NCBI GenBank assembly: GCA_947488845.1
Contig: CANLBM010000005.1
Location: 1 to 64,000, forward strand
Length of the DNA stretch: 64,000 nucleotides
Direction of reading: 5' to 3'
DNA from: an uncultured Sphingomonadaceae bacterium
GTDB taxonomy: Bacteria > Pseudomonadota > Alphaproteobacteria > Sphingomonadales > Sphingomonadaceae
A program made the translations under genes and the position numbers. Shown one piece after another: positions 54,153-62,825 of the stretch; position 1 is the first letter of the stretch; each line of letters begins with the position of its first letter. Below the pieces are notes generated by a model that searched no databases, was not told the origin of the DNA, and saw nothing but the letters and a program-made list of their open reading frames with translations.

Positions 54153-56257
54153 GCGGCCCTTTCATCTGCGGTTTTTTCATCGGACAAACGCTTGGCAAGC
54201 GGCAGGATCAACGTGAACCGGCTACCGGCCCCCTCCTTGCTTTCAACCTCAAGACGCCCCTTCATGGCTCGGGCAAGTTCCCGGGCTTCATAGGCACCAA
54301 TTCCAAAGCCTCCCTTCTTGCTGGAAGCAAAAGGCTTGAAAAGCTGGCTGCGAATAAACTCTGTTGACATACCGCGTCCTTCGTCCCGCACCTCTATCGC
54401 TACGCTCAGATCCCGGCGCCGCGCGTTGATGAAGATCGGCTCGTCTTCCGCACTGGCATCGATAGCATTTTGTATCAGATGGCCGAGAATCTGATCCACC
54501 CGGACCGGATCCGCCATCACCGTCAGATCGTCGATCTGGGTCGTTTCCATATTTTGCAATATCCGTTTTTTCTCGATTATCGACTGGACCAATTCCCGTA
54601 CCTTCACCGGTTTCGGGGGTTCCTGTTTCGCGTTATTATGCTGCGACAAGCGTTCCAGCAGACCGTTCAATTTATCGGCCGAATCCTGCAGGGTTTCGAT
54701 CATATCCGCCCTGAATTCAGGATTGTCGGCATGGCGCTTGGCATTTCGTGCGAGCAGGCTCAATTGGCTGACAAGATTCTTGATGTCATGCATGACGAAC
54801 GCCATCCGGCGGTTGAATTCGTCAAATCTTTGCGCTTCGGAGAGCGATTCCTGACTGCGCGCTTCGGCCAGATAGCTGGCAACCTGCCGGCCGACTACAC
54901 GCAACATATCCAGATCTTCCCAGTCCAGTGTCCGGTTGATCCGCGGCCGCGCGAGCACCATCAGACCGGTGAGGCGGTCGAAATGAACCAGTGGAACCGC
55001 TACCCACGCTTGTTCATCGCTGGTCATCCAGTTCGGAATGGCCGCCGGGTCGCATTTGTCGTCCTGATCGGCACGCAGCGCGTCAAATTCGACGATATGG
55101 CTGGAATCTTCGAAAAAGGCGATCGTACGGGTGGTGCAGGCACGCGCCGGCACATCGACCGACGACCAGTTCCAACGGGCCTGCAGTACCAATTGGCCGG
55201 AATCGTCGGGTATCAGCAAAATCCCGCCCGGCGAATCGGTGATATCTGCAATCGCCTTGATCACCCTTTCATGGAAAGGCGCGCTGTCGGTACCGGGACG
55301 ACCGACCGTGTCGGTAAAACGGATCCACTCGGCACGATAATCATAGCGGTGCTGGAAGAAATTCTTGGCCAGCTTGACCTTCAGCCATGCCCGAAACCGT
55401 CCCGAAGGGAGCAGAAGCAAGGCACCGATGGATGTTCCGAACAGGAAACTGATCTGGGCCAGACGAGCATAGTCGCCGCCAATGATCTGCAACGCCGTAG
55501 CAATCACGACCATCATCAGCAAATAGCTGCCGATCGCCACAAGCGACAAGGAGCGGAAGGCGACGCTCCGCGAGAGCTTCAGGTTCCATTCGGTGTTGCG
55601 CACCGACGCCAGGGCAAGAATGGGCGCAACGATGGCCATCATTGCCCCGCGCATGGCGTGCAGCTCCACCGGCAATTGCTGTGTCAGATAGGTAATCGTG
55701 AACAGATTGAGATCGAAGGTCCAGATCGCAGCCAGCGAAGCCATAGGGAGCCTGATACCCCATCGGGTTTCCGGTGCGGAAATCGAATAGAGATTGTGAA
55801 CCAGCACAAGCGCGCCCACAGCAAATATCATCCGCAAAACCAGCGACGTATATAACGTGACACCCTCCAGACGCGGGCTTCCGGCAAAAGCGGGCAGCAA
55901 CGCGTCCACCACTATCTGGCCGACGAGAACGAATGCCAGCGCGAGATAGATGCCGTTCACCGTTTTCGGTTCATTACGCCCGTCTCCCGAACGCAGCAGG
56001 ATGAACATGAAAGCCAGCCAGCCAAAGTTGCGCAAGGATTCGGCAAAGCGGGCTATGGGCGACAGGAAACCCTCGACCGTAATCGACAAGGCCCAAAAAC
56101 TGGTCAGCGCTATCGCAATAATCAGCCAGATATGTTGTTCGCTACGTTCGATCTTCCGCTGAAACTGCCAGATGGCAAGCGCGCCAAATAATATGGCGGC
56201 GATGCCGTGACCAAATGTGCTGATATGATCCAGAAGCGCGCCCATCCTAACGCACAC
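54149..56257 (-). CDS. prsK: XrtA/PEP-CTERM histidine kinase PrsK
   Basis: Membrane histidine kinase of 702 residues. About eight spans in the first ~290 residues (for example FGHGIAAILFGALAIWQFQ) are followed by a GAF-like domain (about 330-470, TVGRPGTDSAPFHERVIKAIAD and after), then the phospho-acceptor H in AFVMHDIKNLVSQLSLLARNAKRH (about residue 504). The ATPase has HLIQNAIDASAEDEP (N box), EVRDEGRGMS (G1) and SSKKGGFGIGAYEARELA (G2). The architecture matches PrsK. It overlaps the upstream glycosyltransferase by 11 bases. Confidence 0.9.
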   Translation of the reverse strand: MCVRMGALLDHISTFGHGIAAILFGALAIWQFQRKIERSEQHIWLIIAIALTSFWALSITVEGFLSPIARFAESLRNFGWLAFMFILLRSGDGRNEPKTVNGIYLALAFVLVGQIVVDALLPAFAGSPRLEGVTLYTSLVLRMIFAVGALVLVHNLYSISAPETRWGIRLPMASLAAIWTFDLNLFTITYLTQQLPVELHAMRGAMMAIVAPILALASVRNTEWNLKLSRSVAFRSLSLVAIGSYLLMMVVIATALQIIGGDYARLAQISFLFGTSIGALLLLPSGRFRAWLKVKLAKNFFQHRYDYRAEWIRFTDTVGRPGTDSAPFHERVIKAIADITDSPGGILLIPDDSGQLVLQARWNWSSVDVPARACTTRTIAFFEDSSHIVEFDALRADQDDKCDPAAIPNWMTSDEQAWVAVPLVHFDRLTGLMVLARPRINRTLDWEDLDMLRVVGRQVASYLAEARSQESLSEAQRFDEFNRRMAFVMHDIKNLVSQLSLLARNAKRHADNPEFRADMIETLQDSADKLNGLLERLSQHNNAKQEPPKPVKVRELVQSIIEKKRILQNMETTQIDDLTVMADPVRVDQILGHLIQNAIDASAEDEPIFINARRRDLSVAIEVRDEGRGMSTEFIRSQLFKPFASSKKGGFGIGAYEARELARAMKGRLEVESKEGAGSRFTLILPLAKRLSDEKTADERAA

Positions 56258-57635
56258 CCTCGGGCCAGAGAACCACGCGAATAGTCTGGAGAATGATCAA
56301 CAAATCCAGAAAGGGTGTGTAATTCTTGGCATAATAGAGATCATATTCCAGCTTGTGCCGGGCATCTTCGATCGATGCGCCATAAGGATAATTGATCTGC
56401 GCCCACCCGGTGATACCCGGCTTGACGATATGCCGCTCGGCATAAAAAGGCATTTTGGTTTGCAGATCATCGACAAATTGCGGCCGTTCGGGACGCGGCC
56501 CGACAAAACTCATCTCGCCTTTTAACACGCTCCAGGCCTGCGGCAGCTCGTCGATCCGCACCTTGCGGATGAAACTTCCGACGCGCGTTATCCGTGGATC
56601 ATTCTCTGACGCCCAGATCGCTTTCCCACCAACTTCGGCGTCCGCACGCATCGAGCGTAGCTTGAGGATGCTGAACTTCTGTCCATAGAGGCCGACCCGT
56701 TCCTGTTTAAAAAAGGCGCCACCGCGGCTTTCGAGCTTGATCAGCAAGGCAAAAAGCAAAATCACCGGTCCGGTCAGAACCAGCAACAGGAAACTCAGCA
56801 AGACATCAAATCCGCGCTTGAATACGGTGGACAGTCGGCGACCCGAGGAAAATCCGTCGGAGAAGATAAACCAGCTGGGGTTCACGCTATCCAGATCGAC
56901 GCGTCCGGTTTCGCGTTCAACAAAACTAGACATATCGTTGACGTGGACACCGGTCGTCTTGATGGTCAACAGATCCGCAACGGGCAAAGAATTACGTCGT
57001 TCCTCCAGCGCCAGCACCACCTCGCTGACCTCGAGGTCGATCACATGCTGCGGCAGGTTCGCGATATCCTGACGCCGGACCGCACCTTCAATTTTGCTTG
57101 GTCCTTCATTCATGTCGACATAGCCGGCAATGATGAAACCGCTTTCCTGTCGCTTTTCCAGCTGGGCAATACGACTGGCGCGCGGGCCGGCACCGAGAAT
57201 AAGCAGACGGCGCTTGAAACTGTCGCTGTCGAACAGAACGCGAAGCAATATCCGGATCACCATCAAAAACGTGATCGCCAATGCCATCGCGTAGAGCGAG
57301 TTTGAGCGCCAGAGGGTTATGCCGGGCATTGCAAATGCCAGCAACGAAAGGAAAATCACGCCGAGCGATATCGCGACCATGATGCGGGCGGCGACGAAAC
57401 GGAGCGATTGCAAGGCCTCGGGTCCATAGACTCCCACCGCGATCAGCGCCAGCTGCAGGGCCAGGGCAAAGCTGAAAATCGGTCCCGGACGGTCGGCGAT
57501 GGAACCGACGGCCATGTCGATCTGAAGCGCACGGAATATCCAGCCCGATTCCGCCGCCATCAGCAGCAGCAGGAAATCGATCAAACCCAGAACAAGTATC
57601 GGGTAAGGGATATAATGTTTGAACAATCGGATCAT
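56247..57635 (-). CDS. XrtA/PEP-CTERM sugar transferase (TIGR03013-type)
   Basis: Polyisoprenyl-phosphate sugar transferase of 462 residues that starts exopolysaccharide repeat assembly. Four to five N-terminal spans and a CoA-binding-like middle domain (LLILGAGPRASRIAQLEKRQESGFIIAGYVDM) precede the bacterial sugar transferase domain: KRGFDVLLSFLLLVLTGPVI, FFKQERVGLYGQKFSILKLRSMRADAE, IDELPQAWSVLKGEMSFVGPRPERP and GITGWAQINYPYG. First gene of the prs operon visible here; further EPS genes are not in the window. Confidence 0.92.
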   Translation of the reverse strand: MIRLFKHYIPYPILVLGLIDFLLLLMAAESGWIFRALQIDMAVGSIADRPGPIFSFALALQLALIAVGVYGPEALQSLRFVAARIMVAISLGVIFLSLLAFAMPGITLWRSNSLYAMALAITFLMVIRILLRVLFDSDSFKRRLLILGAGPRASRIAQLEKRQESGFIIAGYVDMNEGPSKIEGAVRRQDIANLPQHVIDLEVSEVVLALEERRNSLPVADLLTIKTTGVHVNDMSSFVERETGRVDLDSVNPSWFIFSDGFSSGRRLSTVFKRGFDVLLSFLLLVLTGPVILLFALLIKLESRGGAFFKQERVGLYGQKFSILKLRSMRADAEVGGKAIWASENDPRITRVGSFIRKVRIDELPQAWSVLKGEMSFVGPRPERPQFVDDLQTKMPFYAERHIVKPGITGWAQINYPYGASIEDARHKLEYDLYYAKNYTPFLDLLIILQTIRVVLWPEGVR

Positions 57636-57797
57636 ATTGCGCGTGAACTTTCCTTGGCTCGAACTGCCAATAAGGAAAATAGGTTATTTGTCGGTAAATT
57701 TTACAGGCATGATCGCGGGAAATAGCGTGGTTTCGTTAAAATTGTTCAATATGCCGACAGTTTCTCATCCTGCCACCGCCGGTTTCAGCCTTCCAGC

Positions 57798-59189
57798 CTA
57801 GTCGTGGACGAAGTCAAACGGCGTCAATCCGCGTTCCCGGTCGTCAAATTTGAGCAGACGGCTGCGCGGTGGTGCCGAGCGCTGCGAACATTGCGGGCGG
57901 GTACAGGCCGGGCAACCAAGTCCGATCGGCACCGCCTGTTCGGCGCTGAGGTCTTTGCCACGCGCGTAATGCAGCGCCGAAGCGACGTCTGCGGAAACGC
58001 CCAGCCCGATGCCGAAGGCCGGTGTATATCCCCCAGCACCAGAACCAATGCCCTGCACCGCACGCGACAGGGTGAACCACGTCGAACCGTCTTCCAGAGC
58101 GACCAATTGCGACAGGATTTCTGCGGGTTGTTCAAAAACGCGATGAATATCCCAGAGCGGACAGCGGTAGGCGCTTTCCACCAGCGGCGCATTGCTGGCC
58201 CCGGCATAGCGTTTGGATATCATTCCCGACCGATCGATGCGAACCATGAAAAACGGCAGGCCGCGTGATCCGACCCGCTGTAACGTCGTCAGACGATGGG
58301 CAACCTGTTCGAAACCGGCACCGAAACGGCGCTGGAGCACCTGTATACGATATCCTGTTTGCTCGCAGGCTTTCAAGAAACGCTCATATGGCATCATCAG
58401 GGCAGCGGCGAAATAGCCCGACAGATGGCGGCGGAACAAATTCTCCGCGGAACGATCGGTAAAATTGCCGCCCGCAGCCAGCGCATCGATCTCGCCCTTG
58501 GCTTCTATCTGGCCCAGCAGCAACGCGGCCTGAAATGTGCGCGACGCCGGGTCGAGCATTTCCGACAATTGCAATTGTCGCGCGTGCAGATCGAGACGGC
58601 GCAGCTTGTCCGCCAGCACGGTCTCCGGCAATATCCGGATCATCAACTGGTGTTTGACCCGCAGCCGCTCGGTTATGGCGCCATAAAGATCACCGGCACC
58701 GAGGCGAAGTTCATCGGCGAGATTCTCGGCCATCGAATCGAGATCGGCAAAATAATTGCGCCAGCGTTCGATCTCGCGGCGGACCGACTGGATCGGATCT
58801 GGCGCGATATTTTCGCCCGTCTCTCCTGCGGTCTTGCGGTTGTCAAACAGTCGTACAAAAGCTTCGGCGCTATTGGGCGACGCGATCAACCATTCCTCCA
58901 GTTCCGTGCGATCGACCGCAAGGTCTTCAAACAGCGGATCGGCCAGTCTCTGGCGGATAGCATCAATCCCGCCGCCAGGCTCCGCCGCGATCAATTGCCG
59001 TGGATCAAAATCAAATCTGTCGGCCAGAAGCAGCATCAGACGGGCGCTAAGCGGGCGCTGGTTGCGCTCGATGAGATTGAGATAGCTGGGAGAAATATCG
59101 AGCGCCTGGGCAAGCGCGACCTGCGTCATCGCGGCGCTGCGCCGCAGTCGCTTGATCGCCGCACCGGCAAAAAGTTTGGGGTTTGTCAT
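57798..59189 (-). CDS. short-chain fatty acyl regulator (RamB/PrpR/ScfR family)
   Basis: Protein of 463 residues. N-terminal XRE helix-turn-helix (about 10-66, MTQVALAQALDISPSYLNLIERNQRPLSARLMLLLADRF), a linker, the IrrE-like central region (RMMPYERFL-like ALMMPYERFLKACE) and a DUF2083 C-terminal domain with the cysteine motif GCPACTRPQCSQR. This family controls the glyoxylate or 2-methylcitrate cycle genes in response to short-chain acyl-CoA. A perfect palindrome in front of it suggests autoregulation. No target metabolic genes are adjacent. Confidence 0.87.
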   Translation of the reverse strand: MTNPKLFAGAAIKRLRRSAAMTQVALAQALDISPSYLNLIERNQRPLSARLMLLLADRFDFDPRQLIAAEPGGGIDAIRQRLADPLFEDLAVDRTELEEWLIASPNSAEAFVRLFDNRKTAGETGENIAPDPIQSVRREIERWRNYFADLDSMAENLADELRLGAGDLYGAITERLRVKHQLMIRILPETVLADKLRRLDLHARQLQLSEMLDPASRTFQAALLLGQIEAKGEIDALAAGGNFTDRSAENLFRRHLSGYFAAALMMPYERFLKACEQTGYRIQVLQRRFGAGFEQVAHRLTTLQRVGSRGLPFFMVRIDRSGMISKRYAGASNAPLVESAYRCPLWDIHRVFEQPAEILSQLVALEDGSTWFTLSRAVQGIGSGAGGYTPAFGIGLGVSADVASALHYARGKDLSAEQAVPIGLGCPACTRPQCSQRSAPPRSRLLKFDDRERGLTPFDFVHD

Positions 59190-59199
59190 CGCCCTCTTA

Positions 59200-59215
59200 T
59201 GTAAATTTATTTACA
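59200..59215. promoter_or_regulatory. palindromic operator candidate TGTAAATTTATTTACA
   Basis: Perfect 16-base inverted repeat (TGTAAAT-TT-ATTTACA) 11 bases upstream of the regulator start, followed at 59241-59246 by a further half site (TTTACA in a TTTACAAAGG context). AT-rich palindromes of this kind are the usual sites of XRE regulators, and TTTGCAAA-like motifs are known for RamB/PrpR. Autoregulation is inferred. Confidence 0.6.
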
Positions 59216-59368
59216 ATATTTCAAGAGATATTGCGTCCGGTTTACAAAGGACGTCTCGATGGACTCCGCCCGGGGTGCACTTCAGCAAGCGCCCAATTTC
59301 TTTGCAGCGGCGCAGGGTAAATATTTCTTAACCGCGACCGACTATTTCAGATTGGATATTCAACAAAG

Positions 59369-59791
59369 ATGGTTCCCGGCATGCTTAAAGAATCCCTCAT
59401 CTTCGTCCTCTCCACCGGAGTGTTGGTCTACCTGATCGCTCCGTCGGCTGAACCTGAGAAACCGCAGCCCGTGGTCGAAGAGGCTGAACCTGCAAACCCG
59501 CCGCCTGCCCCGATCCAGTCTCCGGACGATGCATGGGGTTATGATGACGAGGAGGAAAGCGAGTCTTTTACATTTGGCGAACCGATGACACATCTGGACG
59601 ATGGCATCGGCGACGAATCAGATGACGAAGACAGCGACTCCGGACGTCCGGCATCATGGGGGGATGCGCCATCCGGAAGCAAATCGTTCGCGGGCAACGG
59701 CAACATGCCTCCGATAGATGCTCCCAAACCGGGTGGAAAAGGCAGCCGGGAAAATCCGATAGAGACCAAGCCCCTCAACAACGACCGCTAG
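59369..59791 (+). CDS. acidic membrane-anchored protein, unrecognised
   Basis: Protein of 140 residues (136 if the ATG at 59381 is used): one span (LIFVLSTGVLVYLIAP), then a Pro/Glu-rich segment, a very acidic stretch (DDAWGYDDEEESESF and DDGIGDESDDEDSDS) and a Gly/Pro/Lys tail. Low-complexity, probably unstructured, extracytoplasmic. Its stop overlaps the convergent DUF3501 stop by four bases. No family recognised; the pair of starts and its coding status are moderately certain. Confidence 0.55.
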   Translation: MVPGMLKESLIFVLSTGVLVYLIAPSAEPEKPQPVVEEAEPANPPPAPIQSPDDAWGYDDEEESESFTFGEPMTHLDDGIGDESDDEDSDSGRPASWGDAPSGSKSFAGNGNMPPIDAPKPGGKGSRENPIETKPLNNDR

Positions 59792-60381
59792 TCGAGATCG
59801 CGAGCCATATCCCGGCGGCATTCGTCGCTGATAATCGCGGCATGGCCATAATTGGGGTGGTCGATCTGAACCATCACCTGACCTTCGATGCTTTTCCACT
59901 TGTCGGCCTGTTCTGCGGTTAGCGAAAAATGGACAAACTGGACGGCGCTGGCCTTGCCATCGGAACGGGTACGGTCAATGTCCTGCTCCGGTTCGGCAGT
60001 GACTTTTTCACCGTCGATGACAAGGTGGATATGCCGGTCAACGCCGCCCAGGGTTTTCAGGAAAGCCGTACGGCGTACTTCCTCGTCAATTTCGAACATC
60101 AATGTACCGGTGAATTCCGTTCCGTTCGGAACCATCGGATTATAGGCCGCCAGCTCGTCGACTAGCTGCTCCGCGCCGCCCTTTTCGATTCGCAGCATTT
60201 CCTGGATCTGCAACCACATGCTTTCCCAGCTTTCGAACTGGATCGTCGCATAGGGACCGATAGCGATCCGCCGGAATTTCTTGCGCAGGATCGATTCCTG
60301 GCGCTTGTCCTTACGGATCAGTTCGTAATCTTCGAGCGAGATTATGTCTTCACTGGTAATCTGATGGGTATCGCGGGGCAT
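59788..60381 (-). CDS. DUF3501 family protein
   Basis: Soluble protein of 197 residues of DUF3501: SLEDYELIRKDKRQESILRKKFRRIAIGP near the N-terminus, ESWESMWLQIQEMLRIEKG (about 51-69) and LMFEIDEEVRRTAFLKTLGGVDRHIHLVI (about 104-132). It is third in a row with rubrerythrin and the Fe-S oxidoreductase, the conserved company of this family. No enzymatic motif is known. A role in oxidative or iron stress is inference from neighbours. Confidence 0.87.
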   Translation of the reverse strand: MPRDTHQITSEDIISLEDYELIRKDKRQESILRKKFRRIAIGPYATIQFESWESMWLQIQEMLRIEKGGAEQLVDELAAYNPMVPNGTEFTGTLMFEIDEEVRRTAFLKTLGGVDRHIHLVIDGEKVTAEPEQDIDRTRSDGKASAVQFVHFSLTAEQADKWKSIEGQVMVQIDHPNYGHAAIISDECRRDMARDLD

Positions 60382-60437
60382 TTCATATCCTCAAAAATCT
60401 TGTCCGTTTGTACGGCACATGTCGGCAAAGCCAGTCG

Positions 60438-61769
60438 TCAGAACCCGTAGGCCTTGGCCAGCAATTCTATCGGGTGACCGATCCGCTCCGGCACATTTGT
60501 CTGGCCACCGCTGGCCATGATCTGCTTCAGATGCGGGCCAGCCAGCGGACATTCGCTGACCATATAGTCAGGATCGCCTTTCGCCACCGAGCGAGCAGCC
60601 GGACGACCAACTTTAACGGCCTTGTCGAAATTTTCCTTGAAAATTCCCCATTTCCCGCCGTGGCCAGAGCAGCGTTCGGTGATCGACGGTCTGGCTTCGG
60701 GAATCAGCTTCAGCATCTGCATCGCTTTCGGCCCCATATTCTGGGCACGGCTGTGGCAGGCAAAATGGATACCGATAGTTGCGTCCATCGGTTCAATCGG
60801 GACGAGCCCCTTGTCTGCGGCAATCTCGACGACATATTCGCTGAGATCGCGCGTCGCCATGGCCAGCTTTTTCACCGCCGCATTATCGGGCAATATGAGC
60901 GGCCATTCGAATTTCATCATCAGCGCGCAACTGGGTGTCAGTGCAACGACGTCATAGCCATCATCGATAATCGGTTCGAAAAAGGCGGCGACTTCTTCGG
61001 CGGAGGCAGCCACCGCAGGCAGGTCGCCATTTTCCAGCTTCGGCATGCCGCAGCAGGCGGGATATTCGACCCGTGTCTGGACGCCATTATGCGAAAGCAC
61101 ATCGAGCGCAGCCTTGCCGGCGGTCTGGTCATTGAAATTACCGTAGCAGGTCGCGTAAATGGCAGCCTTTCGGCCAAAAGCCGGCGCATTTGCATTGGCG
61201 ACGGGACCATGACCGACATGTTTATATGTCAGCGGAACGTCCTCGAATTCCGGCAGATGTGCGCGCTTGTCGATACCGGCAACCCGCTCGAGAACACCAC
61301 GGGTCAGGCCGTTCTGCTGATCGGAAGCCCAATTTGCCACCCCGGAAAATGCTCCGGCCAGCTTGGCGTTACGATCAATTTCGGCCAGTTGTCTGTCAAC
61401 CAGACCGGTCTTGCCCTTGCGGTTTTCAACCGCCCGATGGCGCAGCATCAGATGGGGGAAGTCGAGATCAAATTCATGCGGCGGAACATAGGGGCATTTG
61501 ACCATGAAGCACATGTCGCAAAGCGTACAGGCATCGACGACATTCTTGATATCATCCCTGCTCAGGTCTTCGACTTCTTCGTTCGGGCTTTCATCGATCA
61601 GGTCGAATAGCTGGGGGAAGCTGTCGCAGAGGTTGAAGCAACGGCGGCAACCATGGCAAATATCGAAGACACGGCGCAGTTCCTGATCCAGCGCCTCCTC
61701 GTCATAGTAGGATTCCTCCTGCCACGCTATCGGGTGCCGCGTCGGCGCGCCCAAGCTGCCTTCAGTCAT
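60438..61769 (-). CDS. Fe-S oxidoreductase, HdrD/GlpC-like (two CCG domains)
   Basis: Soluble protein of 443 residues. Two [4Fe-4S] clusters in the N-terminal ferredoxin-like domain: C38, C41, C44, C48 (DICHGCRRCFNLCD) and C81, C84, C87, C92 (CTLCDMCFMVKCP). Two cysteine-rich CCG-type domains follow (YPACCGMPKLENG, then HFACHSRAQNMGP and ERCSGHGGKWG). This is the architecture of heterodisulfide-reductase subunit D and GlpC. There is no membrane span. It is 56 bases upstream of DUF3501 and 108 downstream of rubrerythrin. Confidence 0.9.
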   Translation of the reverse strand: MTEGSLGAPTRHPIAWQEESYYDEEALDQELRRVFDICHGCRRCFNLCDSFPQLFDLIDESPNEEVEDLSRDDIKNVVDACTLCDMCFMVKCPYVPPHEFDLDFPHLMLRHRAVENRKGKTGLVDRQLAEIDRNAKLAGAFSGVANWASDQQNGLTRGVLERVAGIDKRAHLPEFEDVPLTYKHVGHGPVANANAPAFGRKAAIYATCYGNFNDQTAGKAALDVLSHNGVQTRVEYPACCGMPKLENGDLPAVAASAEEVAAFFEPIIDDGYDVVALTPSCALMMKFEWPLILPDNAAVKKLAMATRDLSEYVVEIAADKGLVPIEPMDATIGIHFACHSRAQNMGPKAMQMLKLIPEARPSITERCSGHGGKWGIFKENFDKAVKVGRPAARSVAKGDPDYMVSECPLAGPHLKQIMASGGQTNVPERIGHPIELLAKAYGF

Positions 61770-61877
61770 GATATGCTTCCTGTCGCCCTAAGGACGGAAA
61801 TCAGTAAAGAAAATGATCATGCCGCCGCCCTTTGGGAGGGAGATATTGGCGACGGCATGATCCTCTGAATGAACGAT

Positions 61878-62297
61878 CTAGGCGTCCATCGTATCCAGTG
61901 TTTTCTGGAATTTGCCAGCGTGGCTCTTTTCCGCTTTTGCAAGCGTTTCGAACCAGTCGGCAATTTCGTCAAAGCCTTCCTCGCGGGCCGACTTCGCCAT
62001 GCCGGGATACATATCGGTATATTCGTGGGTTTCGCCCGCAATTGCCGATTTCAGATTGTCGGAAGTGCCGCCGATCGCCAGACCAGTTGCCGGATCGCCA
62101 ACTTCTTCCAGAAATTCGAGATGACCATGGGCGTGGCCGGTTTCGCCTTCTGCGGTCGACCGGAATACGGCTGCAACATCGTTATAGCCTTCGATATCGG
62201 CTTTCTGAGCGAAATAGAGATAACGACGGTTGGCCTGGCTTTCTCCGGCAAAGGCGTCTTTCAAATTCTGTTCGGTTTTGCTTCCAGCAAGTCCCAT
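61878..62297 (-). CDS. rubrerythrin (ferritin-like di-iron, no rubredoxin domain)
   Basis: Ferritin-like protein of 139 residues. Di-iron ligands are present: E19 ([10 protein letters not shown]), E52 and H55 ([10 protein letters not shown]), E89 and E92 ([11 protein letters not shown]), E123 and H126 ([10 protein letters not shown]). There is no C-terminal rubredoxin CxxC domain, so the electron donor must be another protein; the Fe-S protein downstream is a natural candidate. Likely a hydrogen peroxide reductase or peroxide-sensing protein. Start ATG at 62297 preceded by GGAGA. First gene of the operon, behind the Fur-like box. Confidence 0.92.
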   Translation of the reverse strand: MGLAGSKTEQNLKDAFAGESQANRRYLYFAQKADIEGYNDVAAVFRSTAEGETGHAHGHLEFLEEVGDPATGLAIGGTSDNLKSAIAGETHEYTDMYPGMAKSAREEGFDEIADWFETLAKAEKSHAGKFQKTLDTMDA

Positions 62298-62429
62298 GGT
62301 CTTCTCCTATTGGCGTGATAAAAATATGCACCGATTCCAAGAATCGGACTGGCGGATTACTAGGCGCGCGCGCGACCGCACTCCATCGAATTTTTTGATC
62401 TTTCTTGATCGGAAATATCGATCAGTTTG

Positions 62430-62446
62430 TTGCGACTTATTCGCAA
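62430..62446 (-). promoter_or_regulatory. Fur/iron-box-like palindrome upstream of rubrerythrin
   Basis: TTGCGA-CTTAT-TCGCAA, a 17-base interrupted palindrome; read in the gene direction its first half is TTGCGAAT. Alphaproteobacterial Fur/Mur sites have similar TTGCGAAT-x-ATTCGCAA forms. It sits about 133 bases upstream of the rubrerythrin start. Iron-dependent control of the operon is inferred. Confidence 0.5.
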
Positions 62447-62459
62447 TAGCGATTAGTTC

Positions 62460-62825
62460 TCATGGGCAACGTTTCAGCTGATAAACATCGGGCGCGATTG
62501 CGAAATCGAACCGATTCCGATCGACAATGGTAACCGGACCATCCATCCGAAACCGCCCGCCCGGTTCACCGCTTTCCTCGTCGATCGCAAGATCGTCGAG
62601 ATTCAAAACCAGCTCGCCGTCCTGCCAGGACCAGACACCGACGATATCCTCGGACACAAAATTACCTCCGGCAATCATTGTCCAGTTGGTCGGTGCCGCG
62701 CAGTCTTCATCGACAAAGGACCAGCGTCCTTCAAAATAGTCAGGGCCTGTCTCGCTTTCCACACGAGCGGCAAGCGGCGCAACCGGAAGTACCAGCGACA
62801 CCAGCAGGATGCACCGCCAGACCAT
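62460..62825 (-). CDS. small secreted protein, unrecognised
   Basis: Protein of 121 residues with a signal peptide (1-20, APLAARVES) and two cysteines in the mature part (DEDCAAP and KRCP at the end), likely one disulfide. GRWSFVDEDCAAP and FVSEDIVGVWSWQDGELVLNL suggest a lipocalin-like or DUF-type beta domain, but no family is recognised. It lies directly (zero bases) after the M20 amidohydrolase gene. Confidence 0.65.
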   Translation of the reverse strand: MVWRCILLVSLVLPVAPLAARVESETGPDYFEGRWSFVDEDCAAPTNWTMIAGGNFVSEDIVGVWSWQDGELVLNLDDLAIDEESGEPGGRFRMDGPVTIVDRNRFDFAIAPDVYQLKRCP

